Of a stretch of 64,000 bases of DNA, positions 1-9,800 are shown in pieces (position 1 is the stretch's first letter; every line of letters begins with the position of its first letter). Origin of the DNA: UBA4732 sp002404095 (GTDB taxonomy: Bacteria > Planctomycetota > Planctomycetia > Gemmatales > Gemmataceae); assembly GCA_036783645.1 (NCBI GenBank), contig DAIPWT010000001.1, positions 104,180 through 168,179 of the forward strand, in the 5' to 3' direction. A program made the translations under genes and the position numbers. Below the pieces are notes generated by a model, which worked only from the letters and a program-made list of their open reading frames with translations, was not told the origin of the DNA and ran no database searches.

Positions 1-12
1 GCGCGAGTACGC

Positions 13-2112
13 ATGCGCACTCGGTTGTGGCCCGGGCTATTCGGTGTTGTCGCGGCGGTCGTCGTGACCGTCCCTCTCATTTTGCTGGAGTGGCTGGGAA
101 CGCCGCTTCCGCCAACGTGGATGCTGCTGTTCGCCGCGACCGGTCTGACCGCGTGCGTCGGACTGATCGCCGCATGGTTTGTCCAGCGGCGTTATAAGCA
201 CCAGCTGCAAGAATTGGCGGTGCGCGTCACGGCCTTACAGACCAACCCATCGCAGCAACTCCTTCAAACCAACGGCCGTTTAGGGGAGTTCGACGCCGAC
301 GCGCAACTAGTCCTGGACCGATTGAGTGGACTGGTCGGCTGCTACCGAGAAGCCTTGGTCGAAGTCGTCCGCATCCAGGAATTGGCCGAAAAGCTCCGCG
401 CTGACGACGCCCATCGCGGCGCCGCTGACGATGCGCTCGGCCCGACGCGCTATCTGGGCGGCGGCACACGGCGGCGTATGATCGCCCGGCTGGCCCCCAA
501 CCTCCACTGGATCGCCGCCACCACGCCGCTACAGCAGTTCATCGGCCGCGGCATCTCCGACCTCGTGGCTCATTCTTTTCTCGACATTGTTCACCCGGAC
601 GACATCGCAGGCTTACATGCGACCCTCCGGGAATCGCTGAAAGACGGCGAAGGCCACGACATCACCTTCCGCGTCCTGACGCCCGATAAGCCGGGGCGCA
701 AGCGGTCGCGGCGCGGCGACTCCGGTTTGTCGTTGGTGGAAAGCCACCTGCTGATGGACGCGATGACCTGCTATAGCGAGGCGGGCGTTCCGCTCAATCT
801 GCGCTGTCACTTGCTCGATGTGACCGATCGCGTCCTGACTGAGCGCGAGCTGCGGCGCCGCACCGAGGAAGTGTCCCAGGCCAACGCCCGCTTACGCGAA
901 ATCAACGCCGACCTTAAGCGGCTCAAGGAAAGCTACCGCGATTTGTACCATCACGCCCCCGTCATCTACTTCAGTCTTGACGCCCGCGGCCGGGTGGCCG
1001 CCTGTAACGAGACAATGGTGCGGACCCTCGGTTATCAGCGCGACGACCTCATTGGACGCCCGTACACGCAGCTACTAACGCCGGCCGGCCGCTCCGCCTT
1101 TCGGCGCGACCGGGCGGCGTTTCAGCGACCCGGCGAGGTGGAGACCCGCTGGCTCAAACGCGACGGCGCCGTCATCGACGTCTGGATCGGCACGACGACC
1201 ATCATGAACGCCGAAGGCGAGTTCATCCGCTCGCGCAGCGCCGCACTCGACTTGACGGAGCGTAAAAGGCTGGGCGACGAACTGCGCGACAAGGCCGTCG
1301 AGTTGGAGCAGGCCAACGGCAAGCTTCGCCGTATCAATCAGGAGTTGGAAGATTTCACCTACGTCGTGTCGCATGACCTCAAGGAGCCGTTGCGCACCCT
1401 TGAGGCGTTCAGTACGTTTTTGTCGCAAGACTACGCCCCGGCCCTTGGCGAGGAGGGCCGCGAGTACATCGACCATTTGATCCAGGCGAGCCGGCGCCTC
1501 GGCGCCCTGATTGACGACCTGTTGGTCCTGAGCCGGGCCGGGCGCGTCATGCACACGCCGCGTCCGTTTTCGTGGGACGAGACCGTGGATGTGGTACGGG
1601 CCGACTTGCATGATTTGATCCAAAGAAAACGGGCGGTGGTGCGCGTCGAAGGCCCGCTGCCGGCGGTGGTCGGCGACCGCGAGCGCGTCATGCAGCTCCT
1701 CGCCAACTTGTTCGCCAACGGCCTCAAGTACAACAAGAGCGAAATGCCTGAAATCGTCCTTGGCGCCAAACCGGAGACCGACGCCCAAGCGTCCGGCGAG
1801 GCCAATGGGGATTTCGTGACTTTCTTTGTGCGCGACAATGGTATTGGCATTGAAGCCCAATATCACGACCAGATTTTCCGTATGTTCCGCCGACTGCACC
1901 GGCGTGAGGAGGTCGAGGGTACGGGCGCCGGATTGGCGATCTGTAAAAAGATCGTGGAGGCCCACGGCGGCAAGCTCTGGGTTGAGTCGGAAGCCGGCCG
2001 CGGCGCGACGTTTTATTTCAGCCTACCGAAGCCCACGGCGGTCGCGGCCCTGGCGCCATTGGTATCTACGCATACAGCCTCTACAGTCGGGGGTGCCATG
2101 CAACGCCGTTAA
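13..2112 (+). CDS. Membrane PAS-PAS sensor histidine kinase
   Basis: Sensor kinase of a two-component or phytochrome-like pathway, 699 residues. Two membrane helices lie at about residues 8-28 and 36-58. Two PAS-like domains follow: about 160-275 (with a HPDD motif) and about 305-420, the second with the typical E-R-K linker after it. The HisKA domain has the phospho-acceptor in SHDLKEPLR (His454). The ATPase domain shows an N-box (NLFANGLKYNK), the G1 box DNGIGIE (Asp608) and a G2 box GTGAGLAICKKIVEAHGG. No receiver domain is fused and no response regulator is visible next to it, so the partner lies outside the window. The reading frame is open to the left edge, so an upstream start cannot be excluded. 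The signal sensed is unknown. Confidence 0.93.
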   Translation: MRTRLWPGLFGVVAAVVVTVPLILLEWLGTPLPPTWMLLFAATGLTACVGLIAAWFVQRRYKHQLQELAVRVTALQTNPSQQLLQTNGRLGEFDADAQLVLDRLSGLVGCYREALVEVVRIQELAEKLRADDAHRGAADDALGPTRYLGGGTRRRMIARLAPNLHWIAATTPLQQFIGRGISDLVAHSFLDIVHPDDIAGLHATLRESLKDGEGHDITFRVLTPDKPGRKRSRRGDSGLSLVESHLLMDAMTCYSEAGVPLNLRCHLLDVTDRVLTERELRRRTEEVSQANARLREINADLKRLKESYRDLYHHAPVIYFSLDARGRVAACNETMVRTLGYQRDDLIGRPYTQLLTPAGRSAFRRDRAAFQRPGEVETRWLKRDGAVIDVWIGTTTIMNAEGEFIRSRSAALDLTERKRLGDELRDKAVELEQANGKLRRINQELEDFTYVVSHDLKEPLRTLEAFSTFLSQDYAPALGEEGREYIDHLIQASRRLGALIDDLLVLSRAGRVMHTPRPFSWDETVDVVRADLHDLIQRKRAVVRVEGPLPAVVGDRERVMQLLANLFANGLKYNKSEMPEIVLGAKPETDAQASGEANGDFVTFFVRDNGIGIEAQYHDQIFRMFRRLHRREEVEGTGAGLAICKKIVEAHGGKLWVESEAGRGATFYFSLPKPTAVAALAPLVSTHTASTVGGAMQRR

Positions 2113-2228
2113 CAAGTACAGGGGCGGTTTTGTGTCAAGGTCTTTGCCATCAATGACTTTCGATGATTTTCTGCCTCAGCTGCGGAGAAGGCCGGGCCGA
2201 GCGTCCGACCTAGGTAGCGCAGCTGAAA

Positions 2229-2285
2229 GAGCCGTTTCCCGACAGAAGGGGTGTTGTCACGCACACCCTTCAGGAAAAACGGCTC
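2229..2285. repeat. Imperfect hairpin ending at the metallopeptidase start codon
   Basis: GAGCCGTTT (2229-2237) pairs with AAACGGCTC (2277-2285), and an inner AAGGGGTGT/ACACCCTT stem lies inside it with one bulge. The right arm ends one base before the ATG at 2286 and covers the likely ribosome-binding AGGA at 2272-2275. It could end transcription of the kinase gene or mask the start of the next gene; the sequence does not decide. Confidence 0.5.
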
Positions 2286-2885
2286 ATGACCAAGACGAAT
2301 CGGCCGTTCGACTTCTGCGGCCAAGTCCGTCGGCTCTGCGCCGACGTGGTGCGGCACAGCGACGCCCTCCGGCACATCGACGTATCGCGTCTGCTCTTCG
2401 GCGTCCTCCAGGCGCGTTCGGGCCGGCGTCACGGCCTCCAAGCCCGCGTGACGCCGCTGCGCTGCCATGGCGGCGCGCTGACGCGACGGCGGCACGACGT
2501 TCCGTATCAGGTGCAGCGCTTTTTCGTGGACGGCCGGGAAATGCTTTATCTGGTGACGTTCTGTTTGCCGCGCTTCCTGGACCAGAGCTTCGACGACAAG
2601 TTCATCACTCTGTTCCACGAACTGTATCACATCAGCCCCGCTTTTGAGGGCGACCTACGGCGACACAACGGCCGCTGCGCTTTGCATACGCATAGTAAAC
2701 GACTTTACGACTCCCACATGGCTGAAATGGCGCGCGCCTACCTGTCCAACGGGGCCGACCGTCAATTGCACGAGTTCCTTCGCCTGAACTTCGGCCAGCT
2801 ACAGCAGCGTCACGGCGCCGTCGTCGGCGTCATGGTGCCGCGGCCGCGGCTTATTCCTGTGGCGGTTGCCCCGCCGGGATTTTAG
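2286..2885 (+). CDS. Small zinc metallopeptidase-like protein (phage-metallopeptidase type)
   Basis: Protein of 199 residues with a clear HExxH zinc motif, HELYH at residues 111-115, followed by a conserved-looking acidic/basic stretch (FEGDLRRH) and a second His-rich motif (LHTHS). This matches my memory of the putative phage metallopeptidase family, whose members also have an N-terminal HID segment and a T-P-L-R motif; both are present here (RHIDVSR, TPLRCHG). No signal peptide or membrane helix is seen, so it should be cytosolic. Substrate unknown. AGGA lies 10 bases upstream of the ATG, but inside a hairpin arm. No phage structural genes are nearby, so this may be a domesticated or stand-alone copy. 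Confidence 0.7.
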   Translation: MTKTNRPFDFCGQVRRLCADVVRHSDALRHIDVSRLLFGVLQARSGRRHGLQARVTPLRCHGGALTRRRHDVPYQVQRFFVDGREMLYLVTFCLPRFLDQSFDDKFITLFHELYHISPAFEGDLRRHNGRCALHTHSKRLYDSHMAEMARAYLSNGADRQLHEFLRLNFGQLQQRHGAVVGVMVPRPRLIPVAVAPPGF

Positions 2886-3224
2886 GGAGCGTCGCCCGCC
2901 AACCGCCCGCCAAAGGCGGGTTGGCGAGCGGGGGTTGGCGGGACGATGTCCTTAGCGGCAAAGGACTTAGATGCCGCCCGCCAACCCGCCAAGCGTTTTG
3001 CCGCCCAAGGGTTCGTGCAATATCTGCACAAGTTGGGCGCCATGCTGTCGCGGCCTAATTTCCGCACTTTCCATCCGCCAAAGCCGCCGCGAAAGCATGA
3101 CTCCCGCGCGAGGTCGAGCAAACGCCAATAGGATAAACCAACGGTTCGCATGGCGCCTTTCAAATGTCGCATTCGGTAAGATTCACCACAGAGACACAGA
3201 ATATACAAAGAAGAGCAAAGACTC
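2886..3224. other. Intergenic region with GC-rich inverted repeats, no gene seen
   Basis: About 340 bases without a convincing reading frame. It holds several copies of a CCCGCCAACC/GGTTGGCGGG motif in both orientations (2893-2943 and 2974-2991) and a small hairpin GTCCTT...AAGGAC (2949-2967). The open frames here have low-complexity Pro/Arg/Ala translations and no ribosome-binding site. Confidence 0.5.
3182..3216 (+). repeat. CACAGAG-type intergenic repeat
   Basis: TTCACCACAGAGACACAGAA and the following AAAGAAG-rich tail sit just before the Mod remnant start. The same element in reverse orientation occurs at 55013-55058, where it is translated. Similar sequences are, as I remember, scattered through unrelated bacterial genomes; I could not check this. 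Confidence 0.55.
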
Positions 3225-3648
3225 ATGCCCACGCTTGACTGGATCGGCAAGAAAGCGGTTGTCAATCATCATCGGGAAGTGCCGTACCGTTTGCTCCATT
3301 GCGACAAGGCGCTCTCCGCCGGCGATGGACAACGGGCCGACGCCGGCAATCTGCTCGTGCAAGGAGACAACCTGGCCGCGCTGAAAGCGCTGCTGCCGTA
3401 CTACGCCGCCCAGGGCAAGTTGGCGGATGAAGGGTCGCGCTTCCGGCCGGTGCGCACGGGCGTAGCGCTGCGTCATCTCTACCCCAACGACTGGCAAGTG
3501 GATCGCTACGACTGTCTGCTCGGCAACGCCGCGCCGCTCGCCGGTCTGAAGCGGGGGGGCGAACTGGCACGAGCCGGAAAAGCGATGGACGATGGAATTG
3601 ACGCGCTTCCGCGAACGCCGTCGGCCCTATTTGCTGTATACAGAATGA
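3225..3648 (+). pseudogene. Remnant of type III restriction-modification Mod gene (5' end) joined to frameshifted fragment
   Basis: The first 65 or so residues (PTLDWIGKK... through LLVQGDNLAALKALLPYY) match the conserved N-terminus of type III Mod N6-adenine methyltransferases. The frame should then continue into the DPPYN catalytic motif and several hundred residues of methylase, but these are absent. Instead it runs into about 55 residues of another protein (RFRPVRTGVALRHLYPNDW...), then a one-base slip near 3552. After the slip the +1 frame reads WHEPEKRW...ELTRFRERRRPYLLYTE and stops at 3646-3648. The last 70 bases are 86% identical to 5569-5638. The remnant cannot be an active methylase. 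It marks the left border of the inserted type II system. Confidence 0.72.
3564..3633 (+). repeat. Left direct repeat flanking the type II R-M cassette
   Basis: Starts CTGGCACGAG and ends CCCTATTTG. By hand alignment 60 of 70 positions equal those of 5569-5638, in the same orientation. Both copies encode WHExEKxW...ELTRFRERRxPYL. They bracket the two type II genes. Confidence 0.75.
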
Positions 3649-3753
3649 AAAGCAGGCTCCCGGATTTGCTGATCTCCTTGACTGCGGCCGCCACAGGGCG
3701 ACAATGTACTCTTGACCGGATGGCGACGGACTAAAAGAGGACGGCATGCCGCC

Positions 3754-4749
3754 ATGAAAACTCAGGTCTCGCCCACGCTTGATTGCAACGGCGACCATCC
3801 CCTCCTGTCTTTCCTCCCCGAACGGCTTCGTTCCCTGAACGACGTTCAGAGGGACATACCCCGTCTCGCCAAGGATCAGACTCTTACCGCCGAGATTGAG
3901 CGGGCAATCCCTCACATTCCCACCACGCATGACGTCTATCGTCAGGACTCGCGGGAAATACAGCTGCCGCCCGGTAGCGTTCATCTTGTCCTTACCTCGC
4001 CGCCTTATTGGACGCTCAAGGAGTACAACAAGACCGACGGACAGCTCGGCCACGTCGCCGATTACGAACAGTTTCTGGCGGAGTTGGACAAGGTCTGGCG
4101 GAAATGCTTCGACGCGCTGGTTCCGGGCGGCCGTGTGATCTGCGTGGTCGGCGACGTCTGCCTTTCGCGCCGGAGGAATGGGGGGCGCCATACAGTCGTG
4201 CCCCTCCACTCGTCCATCCAGGAACACTGTCGTGTCCTTGGTTTCGATAACCTCGCGCCCATCATCTGGCACAAGATCGCCAACGCGCGGTTCGAGGCCG
4301 AGGGCAATGGATCGAGTTTTCTTGGCAAGCCCTACGAGCCGAACTCGGTTATCAAGAACGATGTGGAGTTCATTCTGATGGAGCGGAAGCCCGGCGGCTA
4401 TCGCACCCCAGACCTGCCCACCCGTTTACTCAGTATTATCTCCGAAGCCAACTACCAAAGCTGGTTTCAGCAAATCTGGACCGGCCTGACCGGCGCCTCC
4501 ACTCGCAACCATCCCGCACCCTATCCGCTGGAACTGGCCGCGCGGCTTATCCGCATGTTTTCCTTCGTGGGCGACGTCGTTCTTGACCCGTTCCTCGGCA
4601 CGGGCACCACTTCGCTGGCCGCGGCTCAGTGCGGCCGTAACAGCGTCGGCGTAGAAGTGGACCCCCGCTATTTTGATTTCGCTCAAGCCAGGCTCTCGGG
4701 TAATACCGCGGGCCTGTTTTCAACCACGACCGTGACGGTTCACCCTTGA
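3754..4749 (+). CDS. Type II DNA methyltransferase, beta class (TSPPYW, probably N4-cytosine)
   Basis: 331-residue modification methylase that protects host DNA from the adjacent endonuclease. Catalytic motif IV, TSPPYW, is at residues 81-86, and the AdoMet-binding motif I, DPFLGTGTT, begins at Asp278. Motif IV ahead of motif I is the beta-class order. TSPPYW is more usual in N4-cytosine than in N6-adenine enzymes, where (D/N)PPY dominates. A target-recognition segment probably lies at about residues 120-230. I chose the ATG at 3754 (AGAGG about 13 bases upstream) over an upstream TTG at 3712, because the extra residues look like spacer. It ends 11 bases before the endonuclease ATG, so the two genes are probably co-transcribed. 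Confidence 0.9.
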   Translation: MKTQVSPTLDCNGDHPLLSFLPERLRSLNDVQRDIPRLAKDQTLTAEIERAIPHIPTTHDVYRQDSREIQLPPGSVHLVLTSPPYWTLKEYNKTDGQLGHVADYEQFLAELDKVWRKCFDALVPGGRVICVVGDVCLSRRRNGGRHTVVPLHSSIQEHCRVLGFDNLAPIIWHKIANARFEAEGNGSSFLGKPYEPNSVIKNDVEFILMERKPGGYRTPDLPTRLLSIISEANYQSWFQQIWTGLTGASTRNHPAPYPLELAARLIRMFSFVGDVVLDPFLGTGTTSLAAAQCGRNSVGVEVDPRYFDFAQARLSGNTAGLFSTTTVTVHP

Positions 4750-4760
4750 GGCCGTCGCCC

Positions 4761-5555
4761 ATGAGCGACCTGCTAGCGGATCTCGACCAGCGATTGCGTC
4801 AAGCCGTCGTCTTTTTCTGGCAGCAGCGCGGCAGCCAGTCGCAGAGGCAGGGCGGAGACGACGACAAGGATCGAGGCGACCGCGGCGCCGTCACTGGGGG
4901 CAAGCACCTCGATGGCTTCCGCGAACTAGTGGCGGCGCTTCTGGAGGCCGCCGGACTACAGCGTGCCACGATCTACTGGCGGAAAAAGACGGAACTGCCG
5001 GGCTGGTTCCGGGCCGAAAAGAATTGGGATCTGCTGGTAGTGGCGGACGGCAGGCTTGTGGCCATCGTCGAATTCAAGTCCCAGGTCGGTTCTTTCGGCA
5101 ATAACTTTAACAATCGTAGCGAGGAATCGCTTGGCAGCGCCGCCGACTTGTGGGCCGCGTATGCGGAAGGCGCGTTCAAGCCCTCGGATCGCCCGTGGCT
5201 TGGCTATCTGATGATGCTGGAAGACGCGCCCGGCTCCAATGCCCCGGTGCGTGTAAAGGAGCCGCATTTCAAGGTCTTCGCCGAGTTCAAGGACGCTTCC
5301 TACGCCGAAAGATACAACCAACTCCTGACCAAATTGGTGCGAGCGCGCCTATACGACGCGGGCTGTTTCCTTATGTCGTCGCGCGAAGGCGGCCTCAAGG
5401 GCGAGTACCGAGAGCCCAATCTCGAACTGAGCTTCCATAATTTCGTGACCTCACTGCTAGCCCGCGCTATCGCGGTGGCCAGAACCCAACAGCCGGGGCC
5501 GTCCGAGCCGCCCAAAATCGAAGCTGGGCCGCCGGTGACACCCTCAACGGGTTAA
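4761..5555 (+). CDS. Type II restriction endonuclease, XhoI/PaeR7I family
   Basis: 264-residue endonuclease. The GGKHLDGF segment, then LPGWFR, WDLLVV, VAIVEFKSQVGSFGNNFNNR and LGSAADLWAAYAEGAF closely follow the PaeR7I/XhoI family as I know it. That family cuts CTCGAG. The PD-(D/E)xK site is readable: Asp90 in WDLLVV, then Glu104 and Lys106 in EFKSQ. The start is taken at ATG 4761; a TTG at 4746 overlapping the methylase stop is possible. The stop codon at 5553-5555 overlaps, in another frame, the first codons of the type III Res fragment, so the insertion boundary lies at the very end of this gene. Specificity is inferred from family only. CTCGAG occurs in this window at least at 22526, 29086 and 40164. 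Confidence 0.9.
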   Translation: MSDLLADLDQRLRQAVVFFWQQRGSQSQRQGGDDDKDRGDRGAVTGGKHLDGFRELVAALLEAAGLQRATIYWRKKTELPGWFRAEKNWDLLVVADGRLVAIVEFKSQVGSFGNNFNNRSEESLGSAADLWAAYAEGAFKPSDRPWLGYLMMLEDAPGSNAPVRVKEPHFKVFAEFKDASYAERYNQLLTKLVRARLYDAGCFLMSSREGGLKGEYREPNLELSFHNFVTSLLARAIAVARTQQPGPSEPPKIEAGPPVTPSTG

Positions 5556-6547
5556 AGGCGGGAGCAAGCTGGCACGAGTGGGAAAAGGGATGGCAGACGG
5601 AGTTGACGCGCTTCCGTGAACGCCGTCAGCCCTACTTGGAACTCGTCGGCGAAAGTCACTTTCTACAAGCGCGGTGGAAACTTGCGGAATGCGATCACGT
5701 TTTGAGCGAAGGGATTTTTCCGTCCACCTGGAGCGGCGGCAAGACGGGAGAAATCGACGTAACTCAAGCCGGCCGGGTCGAACTGAAGCATTTCACCAAC
5801 GAGCTACACGAGCAAATGGCGTTGGTGACAGGCGAACCCGGCTGGGATACGCCGGCTCTGGTGAACTGGCTCGACCGGAATATCCGCCATCTTGACGTGC
5901 CGCAGGTGCAATCGTCGTTGTTCATTCATCGGCTAGTATCCGACCTGATGGAATCGCGAAAAGTGACGGTCGAACAACTAGCCCGTTTGAAATATCGACT
6001 GCGCAACGCCATTGAGGAAAAGATCGGCCAGCTTCGCGGCGCCCATCGACAGCAAGCGTATCAGGCGTATCTCTTCGGCCCCCAGACGGCATTAGTCGAA
6101 GTGGACCCCGCCTCTTGTTTTGAATTCGACGTGGATCGCTACGCCCCGAACTGGTTTTACGACGGCCACTACCGATTCCAGCGTCACTACGTCCCGCCTG
6201 TCGGCGAACTGAAGGGCGAGGGCGAAGAGTACGAATGCGCCGTCCGGCTCGATCAGATGGATGAAGTGGAAGTCTGGATGCGCAACTTAGCCGGTCGGCC
6301 CGAAACCTCGTTTTGGTTGCCAACCTCAACGGATCGGTTTTATCCGGATTTCGTGGCAAAGTTGCGCGACGGCCGTATTCTCGTGGTGGAATACAAGGGT
6401 GATGTTTACTGGAGTAATGACGATTCCAAGGAAAAGCGCGCCCTGGGCGAACTGTACGCGGAGCGGAGCGGCGGCCGGTGTCTTTTCGTGATGCCGAATG
6501 GGCCGGACTGGCGCGCCATGTCAGCTTGTGTTGGAAACCCGCAATAA
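5543..6547 (+). pseudogene. C-terminal fragment of type III restriction endonuclease Res
   Basis: The frame is open from about 5543 (LNGLKAGASWHEWEKGW...) to the stop at 6547, about 330 residues. Its C-terminal third has the Res nuclease module: DRFYPDFVAKLRDGRILVVE, then EYKGDVYWSNDDSKEKRALG and GGRCLFVMPNG. The PD-ExK residues are the Asp of YPDF and Glu-x-Lys of VEYKG. The helicase part that should precede it (about 500-600 residues with Walker A and DEAD/H motifs) is missing, cut off by the type II cassette. The only possible internal starts are non-ATG (TTG at 5603), and no ribosome-binding site is evident. It is most likely dead, though a stand-alone nuclease fragment could be made if translated. 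Confidence 0.78.
5569..5638 (+). repeat. Right direct repeat flanking the type II R-M cassette
   Basis: Partner of 3564-3633: same orientation, 60 of 70 bases equal. It lies inside the Res fragment, immediately after the endonuclease stop codon. Confidence 0.75.
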
Positions 6548-6613
6548 CGCTCCAATCAGCGGTGGATGCGCAAGGTCGTCCGCATAAGAGTAAACGGGAA
6601 TTACAGTGGCGTC

Positions 6614-6669
6614 GGTTCGCCCCGTTCACGTTTCACGCCGCTCGCCGCGAAACGTAAACGCGGCGAACC
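6614..6669. repeat. Inverted repeat (singleton)
   Basis: GGTTCGCC (6614-6621) pairs with GGCGAACC (6662-6669), and GTTTCACG/CGCGAAAC-type pairing lies inside it. It sits between the Res fragment and the PQQ/TPR gene in a 265-base gap that otherwise shows nothing. Possible terminator or mobile palindrome. Confidence 0.5.
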
Positions 6670-6812
6670 AAAGGACGCGAACCAGTTAGTTCCCGATGGC
6701 AGCGTCGTCAGCATCCTATATGGGGATTCCGCTTGCCAGCACCGCGACCGTCGTGAGACAATCCTCATAGCCGCCTCGTCCCGCGCTCGACAGAGTTCCA
6801 AGTTAAGGAAGA

Positions 6813-9800
6813 ATGCCAATGTCGTGGAGCCTTCGCCGGGTTGTTGTGGTCCTGACGGCCGTCGCGGCCCTGGGTTGCGCGGCTTGCCTGCATTCCGCCT
6901 TCGCTCAGGTACAAATCAAGGAGGGAAAAACAACAGTCATAATCGACGGCCCAGCCCTCCCGCCCTCCGCGACCGGCAGTGCCGACGCCGCGTCCTTCGA
7001 CTTGCCCAAGGACGCTCAGGCCCGTCGCAGCATCGAAGCAGCCTTGGATTACATCAACGCCAAGCGCTGGCCGGAAGTCGTCGAAGCGCTGCAACGCATC
7101 CTCGACGATCCCCAAGACAAGTTCGCTCCACTGCCGCGTAAAGGGCCGGACGGCAAGGAAGTCATCGTCCCGACCAGCGTTCGCGCCGAAGCCAACCGCC
7201 TGCTCGCCAACCTGCCGGCCGCCGGTTTGGAGGCGTATAAGACCTTCGGCAAGGCCGGTCCCAAGGCCGACGAGTATCTCAAGAAAGCCAAGGACGCCGC
7301 GACCACCGAGGAGCGGCTGGCCCTGCTCGGCCTGGTGGTGCGCAGATACCTGCACACCGACGCCGGCGGCGAAGCGGCCGACCAGCTCGCCACCCATTAC
7401 ATGGATCGCGGCGATTTCCGCACCGCCGGCCGCTACTTCAGTCTGCTGATGACGCGGGCGGGCGGCGCTGACTCGTTGTCGCCGGAGACGCTATTCCGCG
7501 CGGCCTACGCTTTCCACCAGGCCGACGACAAGGGCGGCGAAGACTCCATCTGGCAGACGGCCCGCGCCCGCGGCATCCGCGAGGTCTATTTCGGCGACGA
7601 AGCCAGAAGCGTCACGGAATTGAAGGATTACCTGGGCGGCCTTGCCCGCGCCGTTGACGTAGTGGGCCGGCAGTGGGCGTACTTCCTGGGCGACGTCAGC
7701 CATACCGGCAAGGGCGAGGGCGGCCCCGCGTTCATGGGCCCGACGAATCTGATCCAGCGGACCGACGTGCCGAGTGGGGCGACGAACGCAAACGGCTCAT
7801 CCCGCCCACAGACGTTCGATACCAAGCTAGGTATTCTCTTCAAGACAGCCGCCGATCACCTGGCGCGAGTCAATCAGCCCGTGATGCCGTCGCAGTTTCC
7901 TGTAGCCGCCTTGGTGACGCGCAGGACGACCAAGGGAGGCGGCAAAAAGACGCCGCTCGTTGTTTACCGCACCTATGCGGGCATAGAAGCCGTCAATATG
8001 GAGACGGGAGGCCGCGTCGGATACTCCCCCATCAGCGGCGGCTTCGATTGGTTCATGCAAGATTCCGGCCGGGAAAGCGTGTTAAACCAGTGGAATGCGC
8101 TGTACATGGGCAATCCCGCGCAAGGGCAGCCCGCGCAAAGGCCCGGCATCGTGTTTGAGAACACCACCATCGGCACACTGAGCACCGACGGCGAATTTGC
8201 TTATACCATCGAAGATTTGGCGGTCCCGCCGCCGGCCGCCTATGCCCAGCAGATGGGTTTCCCCGGCAACCCGAACCCCAACATGGGCTGGCCTCCGGAA
8301 ATTGTCAAAGCCCTCAGCCATAGTCGGCTCATGGCCTACGACCTGACGAGGGATTGCGCGATCGCATGGAACGTACCGGCTGAGAACGAAAAGGGCGAGT
8401 TCGCCGACTGCTACTTCCTCGGGCCGCCGCTGTGTCTCAACGGCAAGCTCTATGTGCTATCCGAAAAGCAGCAGGAACTGCGGCTGATTTGTATGGAGAA
8501 CGTCCGCAATGGCCTCGGCTGGACGCCGAAGATCGATTTCGTGTTGTCGCTGGGCACCGCCCGCGACAACCAAATGCAACAAGACCCCTTGCGGCGCATC
8601 CATGCGGCGCACCTTTCCTACGGCGAGGGCGTGTTGGTCTGCCCGACCAATCTCGGCTACGTCATTGGCATCGACCTGCTCCAGGACAGCCTGCTGTGGG
8701 CGTATCCCTACCGTGATAAGACCGACGCGCCCGAAGACACGGGCATGGTCATGGGGCCGGGGGGAATGGCGATTAGAGGTCGATTCATAGGCGGAATGAA
8801 TCCCAACGGCATGTACAACCCATCGCCGCCGCAGTCGGGCTGGAAGGTGTCCGCGCCGATCATCCAGGACGGAAAGGTCGTCTTCACCGCGCCCGACTCG
8901 AAGTCCCTTCACTGCGTCAACCTCAAGGACGGTACGCCCGCATGGAGCAGGCCGCGCCAGGAAAACGACCTCTATCTCGGCGGCGTCGTCAACGGCAAGG
9001 TGATTATCGTTGGCACGAAGACGGCCCACGCCTACACGCTCGCCAAGGGCGACGACGCCTGGACGGTGGAAACCGGCCTGCCCTCCGGCTTTGGCGCCGC
9101 CAGCGACAATACCTATTATCTCCCTCTGCAAAAGTCGATTGCCAGCAAAGAGCCGGAGATCTGCGCCATTGACGTGGACCGCGGCATCGTCACCGGCCAC
9201 ACCAAGGCGCGGGCCGTGGAAGGCAAAGACGTTAAATCGCCGGGCAATCTCCTGTTCTTCAACGATGAAATCGTCTCGCAGACGATTGATGAGGTGGTGG
9301 CGTACCCGCAGCTCAAGATCAAGATCGCGGCGATGACCGAGGCGCTCAAGGCCAACCCCAATGATCCGAAAGGCTTGTTCGACCGCGGCGAATTGAGTTT
9401 GGAGGAAGGCAACCTCGAAGGGGCCGTCCAGGACTTCCGCCAAGTGTTGCGCAACAACCCGCCCGCCGATCTGGTCGGCAACGTCCGCAACAAACTTTAC
9501 GACGCCCTCACCGAAGACTTCCAACATAACTTCGATAAGGCCGAGAGGTACGAGGAAGACTACGCCGCGTTGTGCAGCCTCGATCTGCCCGCCGGCGCCA
9601 CGGAAACGCAGCGCGTCGAGGCCCGACGGCGGCGGACCAACTACCTTTACCTCATCGCCAAGGGCAAGGAAGGGCAACGCAAACTGACGGAAGCGTTCGA
9701 CAAGTATCTGGAGATGAACAGCGAAGCGCTGCAGGAAGAATTGTTGTCGTTGGTGGACGAGCGCTTGGTCAAGGCGGCGCCGGACGTGCTGGCGCAGGGA

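Noticed and set aside
1075..1965. Long open frame on the minus strand inside the histidine kinase gene
   Set aside because: It is antisense to a well-supported kinase with all motifs; high GC gives long complementary open frames. No ribosome-binding site or family match.
1826..2647. Plus-strand frame bridging the kinase end and the metallopeptidase
   Set aside because: It overlaps two better genes in a different frame and has an Arg/Ser/Pro-rich translation typical of shadow frames.
8457..9677. 406-residue minus-strand frame in the PQQ/TPR gene
   Set aside because: Antisense shadow of the propeller-coding strand; no recognisable domain.
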